This document shows positions 1 through 7,262 of a stretch of 64,000 nt of DNA, piece by piece. Made by a program: the position numbers and the translations under genes. Each line of letters starts with the position of its first letter. Within the stretch, counting starts at the first letter, position 1. Source of the stretch: Paenibacillus sp. BSR1-1. Lineage in GTDB: Bacteria > Bacillota > Bacilli > Bacillales > Cytobacillaceae. The notes beneath the pieces were generated by a model. That model saw nothing but the letters and a program-made list of their open reading frames with translations. It ran no database searches and had not been told where the DNA came from. The stretch covers positions 310,001 through 374,000 of the forward strand of contig NZ_JAQMWQ010000003.1 of the NCBI RefSeq assembly GCF_030403775.1. Reading direction: 5' to 3'.

Positions 1-156
1 GCAGTTAACGGAAGGCATGATATTGCGCTAATGTATTCCAAGTCGTTAATGAAAATCGGACAATTTGTTGAAGCGGCAGCAAAAATTTTTGTTGAAAAAG
101 GCTGGATGGAACAACCTCCGCATGCAGTAGATAGAAAAAAATTAGCATCTGAATGA
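1..156 (+). CDS. DUF3231 family protein, C-terminal fragment
   Basis: The frame is open from base 1 to a TGA at 154-156 and gives 51 residues of a protein that begins outside the window. The tail contains SLMKIGQFVEAAAKIFVEKG and then GWMEQPP, which resembles the C-terminus of DUF3231 proteins. These are all-helical proteins of unknown function that are common in endospore formers, often in several copies. No catalytic motif is visible in this part. The next gene starts 12 bases downstream, so the two may be co-transcribed. The family call rests on the tail only. Confidence 0.6.
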   Translation, partial: AVNGRHDIALMYSKSLMKIGQFVEAAAKIFVEKGWMEQPPHAVDRKKLASE

Positions 157-168
157 GGTAAAACAAAT

Positions 169-614
169 GTGAATCCAAATGAAAAATTATTATGGAGCAT
201 TGCTTTCCCTGGTTTTGGTCAATTGCTTAATGGGAAGTATGTAAAAGGTATCCTCTTTATCTTTTTAGAATTTATGATCAACATCCGTTCACATTTTAAC
301 GAAGTAATCATGCTTAGTTTTAATGGGGAAATTGAAAAGACATTTCTTCGCACTGAATTCCAATGGCTAATGTTTTATCCTTGTGTTTATTTTTTTGCCA
401 TGTGGGATGCATATAATGATGCAGGTGGAGGCAAAGAACCTTATTCATTTCTGCCATTTGCACTTTCAGCCTTTTTTGTCACTGTGGGGCTTATCTTTTC
501 AGCAAAAAAAAGGTATTCGGGATGCTGCTTGGAACAGTCTGGTTTCCAATGTTAGGTGTGATTCCTGGGGTTTTTATAGGGATATTAATGAAAAAAGTAT
601 TAAGAAGAGAATAA
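169..614 (+). pseudogene. TM2-like multi-pass membrane protein, frameshifted at an A8 run
   Basis: A GTG start at 169 opens a hydrophobic protein beginning MNPNEKLLWSIAFPGFGQLL, a start typical of small Bacillus TM2-like membrane proteins (PGFGQLLNGKY turn between two membrane segments). The frame runs past residue 110 and then enters eight A residues (504-511), after which it reads a short unnatural tail and stops at 555. Moving to the -1 frame at that run restores a sensible end with another membrane segment (GMLLGTVWFPMLGVIPGVFI) and a basic tail, stopping at 612-614 immediately before a terminator. One missing A, a sequencing error, or slippage at the run would all explain this. Function unknown. 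Confidence 0.65.
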
Positions 615-640
615 AGCTTGGCGAATGCCAAGCTTTTTTT
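613..640 (+). terminator. Rho-independent terminator shared by convergent genes
   Basis: A nine-base stem (AAGCTTGGC / GCCAAGCTT) with a GAAT loop is followed by seven T residues. It begins at the restored stop codon of the frameshifted gene. The reverse strand also carries T residues after the stem, so it may also end uvsE, whose stop lies at 643. Confidence 0.85.
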
Positions 641-642
641 GC

Positions 643-1608
643 CTATTTCAACAGAAAAGAAGAGCCATCAATGACTTCTACATCCCCTCGAGCTCTTATT
701 TCCTCCATTAAATGAAAAAGTGCCTCATCTTTTCTTTTGGCTTCAATCATACAATCAATTTGTTTGATGCTCCCTTTTATTACATTTAAGAAATCAAAGA
801 ACATGTTATTGTCAACATAGTCGGAATGGTGGCGAAATTCTTTTTGGCTTTTTGGACTTGAAATATGCATTTTTATGGGCAGCGGAGAATACTTCCATGT
901 ATGAATGATCCGCTCCCAATTCACCTCCCAGTTTGGATTCTCATGATGGGCAAGGTGATGATGATAATCGAAAACGAGCGGTATTTCTAATTTTTCACAT
1001 AAATAAAGAGTATCTTCAAGGGTAAAGGAAGTATCATCATTTTCAAGCATGATCATTTTTTGAATCGATCTAGGTACAGCCATCCAATTATCAACAAAGC
1101 GTTCCAGTGATGTTTCAGTTTCTTTATAGTTCCCGCCAACATGCATGACACAGCGGTGAGTTGGGTCAATCCCCATTCCCTTTAATAATAAATAATGCAG
1201 CTTTAAGGTTTTGATTGAATTCTTTAAGATGTGGTCCTGCTGGGAATTAAGTAAAACAAAATGATCTGGGTGGAAATCAACTCTCATCCTATGCTTTTTG
1301 ACAAACTCACCAACTTCATGCAAACTTCTTTTTAGTGGTTTCATATAGTCCCAATCAAGCAGTTCTTCATGATTGGCTAAAGGGATTAATCGGGAGGTTA
1401 GCCGATAAAAATGAATGTCAGAAGCGGCATTATGCTTAAGGATACGTAATGTATTATGCAAATTTTCAAGTGATATTCGCTCTAATTTGCGAATTGCAGC
1501 CTCCCGATCATCAATTTTCTGGAATTGGGCGAAGGTCATTGTTTTGGAAGGGGAAGCGTTTTTCAGTTCCATGCTCATAGCTACATAACCGAGACGTACA
1601 ATTGTCAT
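643..1608 (-). CDS. uvsE: UV damage endonuclease UvsE
   Basis: The 321-residue protein is an apurinic/UV-damage endonuclease of the UvdE family. These TIM-barrel, metal-dependent enzymes nick DNA 5' of cyclobutane dimers and (6-4) photoproducts. The opening MTIVRLGYVAMSMEL, the block RLTSRLIPLANHE, the metal-site segments FHPDHFVLLNSQ and CVMHVGGNYK, the ENDD block and the FDYHHHLAHHE histidine cluster are all in the expected order. Length fits the family. The ATG at 1608 follows GAGGTG at good spacing. It stands alone with its own signals. In B. subtilis the homologue is sporulation-associated and helps protect spores; that role is inferred here. Confidence 0.93.
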   Translation of the reverse strand: MTIVRLGYVAMSMELKNASPSKTMTFAQFQKIDDREAAIRKLERISLENLHNTLRILKHNAASDIHFYRLTSRLIPLANHEELLDWDYMKPLKRSLHEVGEFVKKHRMRVDFHPDHFVLLNSQQDHILKNSIKTLKLHYLLLKGMGIDPTHRCVMHVGGNYKETETSLERFVDNWMAVPRSIQKMIMLENDDTSFTLEDTLYLCEKLEIPLVFDYHHHLAHHENPNWEVNWERIIHTWKYSPLPIKMHISSPKSQKEFRHHSDYVDNNMFFDFLNVIKGSIKQIDCMIEAKRKDEALFHLMEEIRARGDVEVIDGSSFLLK

Positions 1609-1634
1609 TTGTTCACCTCATCAATGATTTAGAG

Positions 1635-1665
1635 AAAAAATAGCCTGTTCCATTTGGAACAGGCT
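1635..1665 (-). terminator. Terminator of the ribA-ribD-HAD operon
   Basis: An inverted repeat (AGCCTGTTCC / GGAACAGGCT) with an AAAT loop is followed on the minus strand by six T residues. It lies just after the stop of the HAD gene. Confidence 0.85.
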
Positions 1666-1672
1666 GATAATA

Positions 1673-2257
1673 TTAAACTTCCCTTTTTTCTATTTCGCAC
1701 TCTAAAATAATAGAGAAATCTGACCAATTTACAATTCGCGGTAAATCCAAATCTCGATTATAGGATTGATCTCTTACAATAAGTTTTGTTGATTCTTGAA
1801 GTAGTGTATTTAGAACTGCCGGCTTATCATCGAAGTAATAATCCAGTTTTAAATTTTTGATGATGTCCACTTTTTCATGATCCTGCATCCCGTAGAAAAA
1901 ACGATCATCACGGATGGGAAAACCCCGTTCCTTCATCCATTCCATTGTCTGGTCCCGATACCCCTTTGGCCTTGAGGTAATGTAATAGATCTCATGCCCT
2001 TGTTTATCAAGTAGCTGCAACGTTTCAACCGCTTCGGGATAAGGCGGGCAGGAGGTAAAATAAATTTCTTCTAATGATTGCTTCCACATTTCCTTCCCCT
2101 GTTCATCCGTTAACCCAAAAGGCTCATGGATCTCCACTCTTTTCAGCTCGTTAAAATGCTCAATCGGTACCTTCTGATTCAATTTTTTATTATAAATATG
2201 GAAAGCGTGCTCCCTTAAATTTATTAACGTATCGTCTATATCAAAGCCGAATTTCAT
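1673..2257 (-). CDS. yqfW: HAD-superfamily nucleotidase/phosphatase, YqfW-like
   Basis: This 194-residue protein opens with MKFGFDIDDTLINL, the DxDxT catalytic motif of HAD phosphatases (nucleophile and acid Asp at about residues 6 and 8). The Ser/Thr motif is in YYITSRPKG and the metal-binding acidic motif in YYFDDKP. It resembles B. subtilis YqfW and the 5'-deoxyribonucleotidase subgroup. The start follows GAGGGG, 12 bases after the ribD stop, so it is the third gene of a ribA-ribD operon. Riboflavin synthesis needs a HAD-type phosphatase to remove phosphate from the RibD product, so this gene could supply that step. The family's known annotation is only a putative nucleotidase, so the pathway role is an inference from position. 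Confidence 0.8.
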   Translation of the reverse strand: MKFGFDIDDTLINLREHAFHIYNKKLNQKVPIEHFNELKRVEIHEPFGLTDEQGKEMWKQSLEEIYFTSCPPYPEAVETLQLLDKQGHEIYYITSRPKGYRDQTMEWMKERGFPIRDDRFFYGMQDHEKVDIIKNLKLDYYFDDKPAVLNTLLQESTKLIVRDQSYNRDLDLPRIVNWSDFSIILECEIEKREV

Positions 2258-2269
2258 TTTAATTACCCC

Positions 2270-3364
2270 TCATTTTTGGTAAAGCGGATAGCCGATAAAT
2301 TTAAAATCCGGCCCGATGTTGGTAAAAGATCCACCCGAAAGCTCGACAGCCTCACTCATTTTTTCAAAACCTTCCCCCTCTAGGAAGGTTGGGGCATGCT
2401 TACCACCGATTAGTTTAGGTGCAAAATAGAGGACCACTTTATCAATGAGTTGATTTTCTAAAAAAGATGCGTTGATTGTTCCCCCGCCCTCAATTAATAA
2501 AGAAGAAACCAAATTTTCTCCCAGGATATGTACAACATCATTAGGATCAACATGTTTGGATCCGCTGGTTTGAAAAACCTTTATTCCTAAAGATAATAAT
2601 GCCGCTTCCTTTTCCTTATCGTAATTCTTACTTGTAAAAATCCATGTTTCTGCCTGTTTATCGGTGACAACTTTAGATTCTAAAGGTATTTTTAATGCGG
2701 AATCCATTATGATACGGATTGGGTTGCGTCCATTTGGAATCCTTGTTGTCAACTCAGGATTATCCTTGATGACGGTATTGGCACCGACTAGAATCGCCAT
2801 ATTTTCATTTCTAAGATGATGGACATCTTTTCTAGCTTCTTCTGAAGTAATCCATTTACTGTGGGAGGTATGAGTAGCGATTTTGCCATCCAAGGTAATT
2901 CCTGATTTCAAAGTTACAAATGGCTTTTTCTTTACAATGAATTTATTAAATACCTCATTCATTTGTTGGGATTCCTTTTCACGAACCCCAATTATGACTT
3001 CAATCCCAGCATCCTCAAGAATTTTAACACCGTTTCCGGCAACGATGGGATTAGGATCAAGTGTTGCAATCACTACTCGTTTAAGGCCTGCCTCTACAAT
3101 GGCAACGGCACAAGGACCTGTTCGTCCCTGATGGGAACAAGGCTCCAGAGTTACATAAATGGTACCTCCCTTGGCTTTTTCGCCCGCCATCCTCAGGGCA
3201 TGGATTTCCGCATGCGGTTCACCGGCCTTTAAATGGGCTCCGATTCCAACCACCCGGTTGTCATTGACAATAACAGAACCGACCAATGGATTTGGATCTG
3301 TCTGTCCTTTCATGGCCCTTGCATTTTGCAGGGCCAAATCCATATAAAATTCATGACTAGTCAT
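2270..3364 (-). CDS. ribD: Bifunctional pyrimidine deaminase/reductase RibD
   Basis: The protein (364 residues) carries out steps two and three of riboflavin synthesis: deamination of the GTP cyclohydrolase II product and reduction of its ribose side chain with NADPH. The N-terminal deaminase has the zinc site in HAEIHAL (near residue 51) and PCSHQGRTGPC (near residues 75-85). The C-terminal reductase starts with LKSGITLDGKIATHTSHSKW and ends with LIEGGGTINASFL. Length is normal. Its ATG at 3364 overlaps the ribA stop (3357-3359), so the genes are translationally coupled. No ribE or ribH homologue lies in the window, so this is a partial riboflavin cluster. Confidence 0.95.
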   Translation of the reverse strand: MTSHEFYMDLALQNARAMKGQTDPNPLVGSVIVNDNRVVGIGAHLKAGEPHAEIHALRMAGEKAKGGTIYVTLEPCSHQGRTGPCAVAIVEAGLKRVVIATLDPNPIVAGNGVKILEDAGIEVIIGVREKESQQMNEVFNKFIVKKKPFVTLKSGITLDGKIATHTSHSKWITSEEARKDVHHLRNENMAILVGANTVIKDNPELTTRIPNGRNPIRIIMDSALKIPLESKVVTDKQAETWIFTSKNYDKEKEAALLSLGIKVFQTSGSKHVDPNDVVHILGENLVSSLLIEGGGTINASFLENQLIDKVVLYFAPKLIGGKHAPTFLEGEGFEKMSEAVELSGGSFTNIGPDFKFIGYPLYQK

Positions 3365-4115
3365 TTGGGCAAGACCCCTCTTCTTCTTTTAAATGACCGG
3401 AGCGATTAATTTTTGTCTGAAGGTATTTTTCATTATACTCAGATACATCTCCCCATAATGGCCTTCTCCCTGAAACAGGTAAACCGGAATTCTTTAAAGC
3501 ATCTAATTTTTTAGGATTGTTAGTCATAAGAGTAACTGGCTTGGAACGTAAGGCTTTAAGGACTTGGATAGCATCGCTGTAGTTTCTAGAATCATCTACA
3601 AACCCAAGTGCTTGATTGGCTTCAACGGTATCATAGCCATTTTCCTGAAGAATATAGGCCATTGCCTTGCTGAATAGGCCAATCCCTCTTCCCTCATGGT
3701 TCGCTAAATAGAATAAAGCCCCTGTTCCATGTTCAACAATCATTTTCATGGATTGTTTCAATTGATATCCGCAATCGCATCTTTTACTGCCAAAAATATC
3801 TCCAGTGTGACAGATGGAATGCATCCGAATGATCGCATCATCGCCGAATTCAAAATCCCCGTAGGCAAGGACACTGGATTGCTGAAATTCTGCTAAATTG
3901 GCGGAAGAAAGTTTGTCAATGATCCTTTCAAAATCCTCGGTTACTTCGTCGCAATTTAGCCAGCAATACCATTTGAAAATTACCGTTTCACCATATAAAT
4001 TAACAGGAAGCCGAATGGGTCCAACTAAATAGATAGCTCCTTTTTGCGTTTTAATTAATTGAATTTTATCTTCTAAAACCGAAAGAACCTTTGGCTCTAA
4101 TTTGGTTTGCTTCAA
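3357..4115 (-). CDS. ribA: GTP cyclohydrolase II, stand-alone RibA
   Basis: The 252-residue enzyme opens the GTP imidazole ring, the first step toward riboflavin. The zinc cysteines are in SICHTGDIFGSKRCDCG, and the GTP/catalytic segment is in LANHEGRGIGLFSKAMAY. The 3,4-dihydroxybutanone phosphate synthase domain that B. subtilis RibA carries at its N-terminus is absent, so this is a single-function form. The start is TTG at 4115 behind a GGGGG Shine-Dalgarno. It is the first gene of an operon with ribD and a HAD phosphatase. The short upstream region shared with divergent dsdA shows no FMN riboswitch, so the operon may be regulated differently from the main rib operon. Confidence 0.92.
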   Translation of the reverse strand: MKQTKLEPKVLSVLEDKIQLIKTQKGAIYLVGPIRLPVNLYGETVIFKWYCWLNCDEVTEDFERIIDKLSSANLAEFQQSSVLAYGDFEFGDDAIIRMHSICHTGDIFGSKRCDCGYQLKQSMKMIVEHGTGALFYLANHEGRGIGLFSKAMAYILQENGYDTVEANQALGFVDDSRNYSDAIQVLKALRSKPVTLMTNNPKKLDALKNSGLPVSGRRPLWGDVSEYNEKYLQTKINRSGHLKEEEGSCPND

Positions 4116-4251
4116 ATGAAATCCCCCTTTTTTATTTATTATTTGTTAAAGTTTCAAAAAAACGCAAGGAATATGACTAAAAAAGAGGGTGGTTACAACT
4201 GTATTCCTACGTTAAACTATAAATAAAGATAATGATGTGGAGGTTCTTTTT

Positions 4252-5577
4252 TTGGAGAAGATTAATTTATCTATTGAACAGTATCCTTTATTAAAAAGCC
4301 TTAAATCCCTTAAGGAAGAGCTTTGGCTTAATCCAAAAATCGAAACTTTTCATTCAGGAATGGAAAAGTCGCTGGTAACTTTTGAGGATGTATTGGATGC
4401 AGAAGAAAGATTAAACCGTTTTGCGCCTTATATTGCCAGCGTTTTCCCTGAAACAAAAGAGGCTAATGGCATTATTGAATCACCATTAATTAGAATACCT
4501 TCTATGAAGCAAAACCTAGAAGGTGATTACGCCCAATCGATTTTAGGTGAATTACTGTTAAAATGTGATAGCCACCTTCCTATCTCTGGATCAATTAAAG
4601 CTCGAGGCGGCATTTATGAAGTCCTTAAACATGCGGAAACTTTAGCCTTAACACATGGACTGTTAACGCTCAAAGATGATTATTCCATCCTTGATAGTGA
4701 TCGCTTTCGGACCTTTTTCTCGCAATTTTCCATTGCTGTAGGTTCTACTGGAAATTTGGGATTGAGTATTGGCATTATCAGCGCCAAGTTAGGCTTTAAC
4801 GTGACAGTTCATATGTCCGCCGATGCCAAGCAATGGAAAAAAGATTTGCTGCGCAGTAAAAGTGTCACAGTTATTGAATACAGTGCAGATTACAGTAAAG
4901 CGGTTGAGGAAGGACGAAAACAAGCAGAAGCGGATTCTTTCTGTTATTTTGTCGATGATGAAAACTCACACGATCTTTTCTTAGGTTACGCAGTGGCTGC
5001 ATTACGCCTGAAAAATCAATTGGAAAAGTTGGACGTGATCATCGATGAAAATCATCCCTTGTTCGTTTATCTTCCATGTGGTGTCGGCGGAGGGCCAGGA
5101 GGGGTCGCCTTTGGTTTAAAATTAGTGTTTCAAGATCATGTCCATTGTTTCTTTGCAGAACCGACTCACTCTCCTTGTATGTTACTTGGCTTAATGACAG
5201 GACTACACGATAAAATCGCGGTTCAGGATATTGGAATTGATAATATTACAGCTGCCGATGGTCTAGCAGTGGGCAGACCTTCGGGATTTGTCGGAAAAGT
5301 CATCGAGCCGTTTTTAAGCGGCATTTATACGATTAGTGATGAACAAATGTATAAGCTATTAAAGGATTTAGTGGATACGGAAAAGATCTATTTAGAACCT
5401 TCAGCATTAGCCGGGATGATTGGTCCAATTAAATTAGGCCAAGATGGGACGGATTATTTACAAAAACATCATTTAACAGAAAAAATGAAAAATGCTGTTC
5501 ATATCCCTTGGGCCACCGGCGGAAGCATGGTGCCAGCTGATATTTTGGAGCAATATTATCAGCTTGGACATCAATAG
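4252..5577 (+). CDS. dsdA: D-serine ammonia-lyase (D-serine dehydratase)
   Basis: This PLP enzyme converts D-serine to pyruvate and ammonia, for detoxification or nitrogen use. The Schiff-base lysine lies in [15 protein letters not shown], the PLP phosphate loop in [15 protein letters not shown], and the substrate-side segment in [11 protein letters not shown]. All match DsdA of fold-type II PLP enzymes. An open frame extends upstream to a GTG at 4237, but GGAGG at 4239-4243 lies inside it and is spaced eight bases from TTG at 4252. TTG 4252 is therefore the better start (441 residues). The gene is divergent from ribA and ends at its own terminator. No DsdC regulator or D-serine transporter is adjacent. 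Confidence 0.92.
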   Translation: MEKINLSIEQYPLLKSLKSLKEELWLNPKIETFHSGMEKSLVTFEDVLDAEERLNRFAPYIASVFPETKEANGIIESPLIRIPSMKQNLEGDYAQSILGELLLKCDSHLPISGSIKARGGIYEVLKHAETLALTHGLLTLKDDYSILDSDRFRTFFSQFSIAVGSTGNLGLSIGIISAKLGFNVTVHMSADAKQWKKDLLRSKSVTVIEYSADYSKAVEEGRKQAEADSFCYFVDDENSHDLFLGYAVAALRLKNQLEKLDVIIDENHPLFVYLPCGVGGGPGGVAFGLKLVFQDHVHCFFAEPTHSPCMLLGLMTGLHDKIAVQDIGIDNITAADGLAVGRPSGFVGKVIEPFLSGIYTISDEQMYKLLKDLVDTEKIYLEPSALAGMIGPIKLGQDGTDYLQKHHLTEKMKNAVHIPWATGGSMVPADILEQYYQLGHQ

Positions 5578-5605
5578 GGAAACGCCATTCACTTCAAACA
5601 ATATC

Positions 5606-5638
5606 AGGCTATCGAAATACTTTCGATAGCCTTTTTTT
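5606..5638 (+). terminator. dsdA terminator
   Basis: AGGCTATCGAAA and its complement around a short loop are followed by seven T residues. Confidence 0.88.
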
Positions 5639-5673
5639 ATTCTTTTTATTTAACAATTCATTTTTAAAATAGT

Positions 5674-5806
5674 CTGTTGATTTGCGCTCCAGGCGCTTCG
5701 CTTTCCGCGTGCGTGCCGGGGAGCCTCCTCGTCGCTGCGCTCCTGCGGGGTCTCCCCTGCCCCGTACTCCCGCAGGAGTCTTCGCGCCTTCCGCTCCAAT
5801 CAACAG
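5674..5806 (+). repeat. 133-bp GC-rich dispersed repeat, copy 1
   Basis: The element starts CTGTTGATT and ends AATCAACAG, nine-base terminal inverted repeats. Its interior is far more GC-rich than the flanks and holds GCGCTTCGCTTTCCGCG, GGAGCCTCCTCG and CCCGCAGGAGTCTTCGCGCC. The same element occurs inverted at 6152-6284 and in the same orientation at 20688-20819. It has no credible coding potential despite an open frame across it. Similar elements are scattered in Bacillaceae intergenic regions. Confidence 0.85.
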
Positions 5807-5853
5807 AGTGTTTTTAATAACAATCTTTTATTTACCTATTAAAGGATGAATAA

Positions 5854-6081
5854 GTGGTGAATTCATTGTTTAAGCCAAAAGGGACTAGCCAAAATGAACA
5901 TGATTTTGTATCTATCGATGAATTTGTACCGATGACCATCTTCTTCGCTTGATTGATAAAAATATTGCCTTTTCGGTGTGTCCTTATTATAACGATAATA
6001 ATGAATGCTCCAATAATCCCTCTAATTCTTTTTAATGATGAAGATAAAGGTTATCTTTATGGCATTCAATCTGAACGTTAA
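5854..6081 (+). pseudogene. Remnant of IS1182-family transposase (N-terminus)
   Basis: Reading from a GTG near 5854 gives SLFKPKGTSQNEHDFVSIDE followed by FVP. A one-base deletion follows, after which another frame gives HLLRLIDKNIAF, and later fragments read PYYNDNN and GYLYGIQSER. These blocks, in this order, match the N-terminus of IS1182-type DDE transposases (motifs like VSIDxLVP, HLLRxIDK, GYLYGIRSER). There are several frameshifts and stops, and nothing of the catalytic core remains. The remnant sits between two inverted copies of the 133-bp repeat. It is dead and gives no mobility. Confidence 0.7.
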
Positions 6082-6151
6082 GTGGACAAGAATCTAATTT
6101 AGCCAGTTTGGAAAAGTTGTGTGTTGCAATTCCCTTGTTGGTCTTACCTCC

Positions 6152-6284
6152 CTGTTGATTGGAGCGGAGGGCACTCGACTCCTTCGGGATAAAGAGGTCA
6201 CTGGAGACCCCGCAGGCGCCAAAGCGCCGAGGAGGCTCCAGGACCTCCCCGCGGAAAGCGAGTGCCCGCAGCGGAAATCAACAG
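6152..6284 (-). repeat. 133-bp GC-rich dispersed repeat, copy 2 (inverted)
   Basis: Same ends (CTGTTGATT ... AATCAACAG) and length as copy 1 but in opposite orientation: GGAGCGGAGGGCACTCGACTCC precedes the GACCCCGCAGG block. The interior has drifted in places. With copy 1 it brackets the transposase remnant. Confidence 0.82.
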
Positions 6285-6320
6285 GACTGATAGCAGAGAC
6301 AATCTATTCAAAAAGATTCA

Positions 6321-6355
6321 AAAAAAACGCCATCCACTTCGAATGGCGTTTTTTT
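6321..6355. terminator. Bidirectional terminator
   Basis: AAAAAAACGCCATC and GAATGGCGTTTTTTT form a hairpin with A and T tracts on both sides. On the minus strand it ends the ParA-like gene, overlapping its stop by two bases. On the plus strand it would stop read-through from the repeat region. Confidence 0.85.
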
Positions 6356-7160
6356 AGAGTTTCAGTTTCGTAATAAAAAACAATTCGTTTTGGAACATAT
6401 CTAATAGATCTTCGAATTTGGAATTAATTAAATGAGGAAAAAGATTTTCGAGTGCTTCGTAGTAATCCTGGCCTAATACTTCGCGGAGAATGACATACTT
6501 ATTAAAAAGCAGTGCTTTTTCAAAATCAATACCCAGCTCATAAAGTCCTCTAAACAAGTCTTCCTTAGGTATTTTTTTGATTTTCCGATAAATCTTTTCA
6601 TTTTTTTCAATAAATTTTTCATTTAAGTAATGGGTTACATAATCAGTATAGATCATTTGGCCAATTTCATTGGTTTCTTTCTTGGAATAATTAAAACCAA
6701 TTACACGGTCCCCTTTATTTTCACGAATGATAAAAGTTTTATTCCCTTGTAAATGGGTAATGAAATTTTTAACGCTTTTATCAAAAATTTTGTTAAATTG
6801 AATGATTTGATGCAGTTTCACCGCAAAGTCTTTGTGTTCCTCGCCGACGACAAAAAGCCGGTCCACGATAGGTAAAAGCTTTAATACTCCTTCGGATAAC
6901 TGGCTTGAGGCATCATAGATGATGATATCGTGTTCCTTCTTCATCTTTTTTACTTTTTGTTTTTGTTCCGCCAGAGTTAGCTTGGAGAATTCATGGAGGA
7001 GATGATTCGAAGGATCCTCTTTTTCTAGGGAGCCATAGGAAATGAATGCAACGGATAAATTAGTGTTCGTTTTCAGCCAATGAAATACAGACAAGGACAA
7101 TTCTGTTACGCCCGACTTTGCTTTTGGCGAATAAAAGCCAACCAAATACACTTTTCTCAC
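6354..7160 (-). CDS. ParA/MinD-fold protein with degenerate Walker A
   Basis: The 268-residue protein begins VYLVGFYSPKAKSGVTELSL. This is laid out like the deviant Walker A loop of MinD/ParA ATPases (SGKGGVGKT) but lacks the P-loop lysine. A later block, HDIIIYDASSQLSEGVLKLL, aligns with the switch II region of MinD, and VDRLFVVGEEHKDFAVKL with the strand after it. The C-terminal 130 residues are charged and helical with no family I recognise. It may be a non-hydrolysing ParA-like partner, for example in localisation or cell-surface assembly; that is inference. Start is uncertain: GTG 7160 or GTG 7151, since AAAGG and AGGTGA both lie close upstream. It is a single gene between terminators. 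Confidence 0.6.
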   Translation of the reverse strand: MRKVYLVGFYSPKAKSGVTELSLSVFHWLKTNTNLSVAFISYGSLEKEDPSNHLLHEFSKLTLAEQKQKVKKMKKEHDIIIYDASSQLSEGVLKLLPIVDRLFVVGEEHKDFAVKLHQIIQFNKIFDKSVKNFITHLQGNKTFIIRENKGDRVIGFNYSKKETNEIGQMIYTDYVTHYLNEKFIEKNEKIYRKIKKIPKEDLFRGLYELGIDFEKALLFNKYVILREVLGQDYYEALENLFPHLINSKFEDLLDMFQNELFFITKLKL

Positions 7161-7223
7161 CTGCCTTTTATTTAATAATATTCAAAGGGAAAAGAATGGG
7201 TATAGACATTCCCCCGATACCAC

Positions 7224-7262
7224 AAAAAGAGCCGAACACAACCGCGTCGTCTCTTTTTCTAC
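7224..7262 (-). terminator. Probable terminator of the pyruvate-kinase-like gene
   Basis: On the minus strand AAAAAGAG and CTCTTTTT flank a loop with two more CG pairs, followed by a short T run. It lies at the stop of the gene. The stem is imperfect. Confidence 0.5.

Noticed and set aside
383..715. Separate gene downstream of the first membrane protein
   Set aside because: It is an out-of-frame shadow that crosses a strong terminator into antisense uvsE.
4116..4251. FMN riboswitch before ribA
   Set aside because: The region is too short and lacks the conserved RFN sequence blocks.
5609..5803. Small Arg/Gly-rich protein on the minus strand
   Set aside because: It lies wholly inside the dsdA terminator and the 133-bp repeat, and recurs in the other repeat copies.
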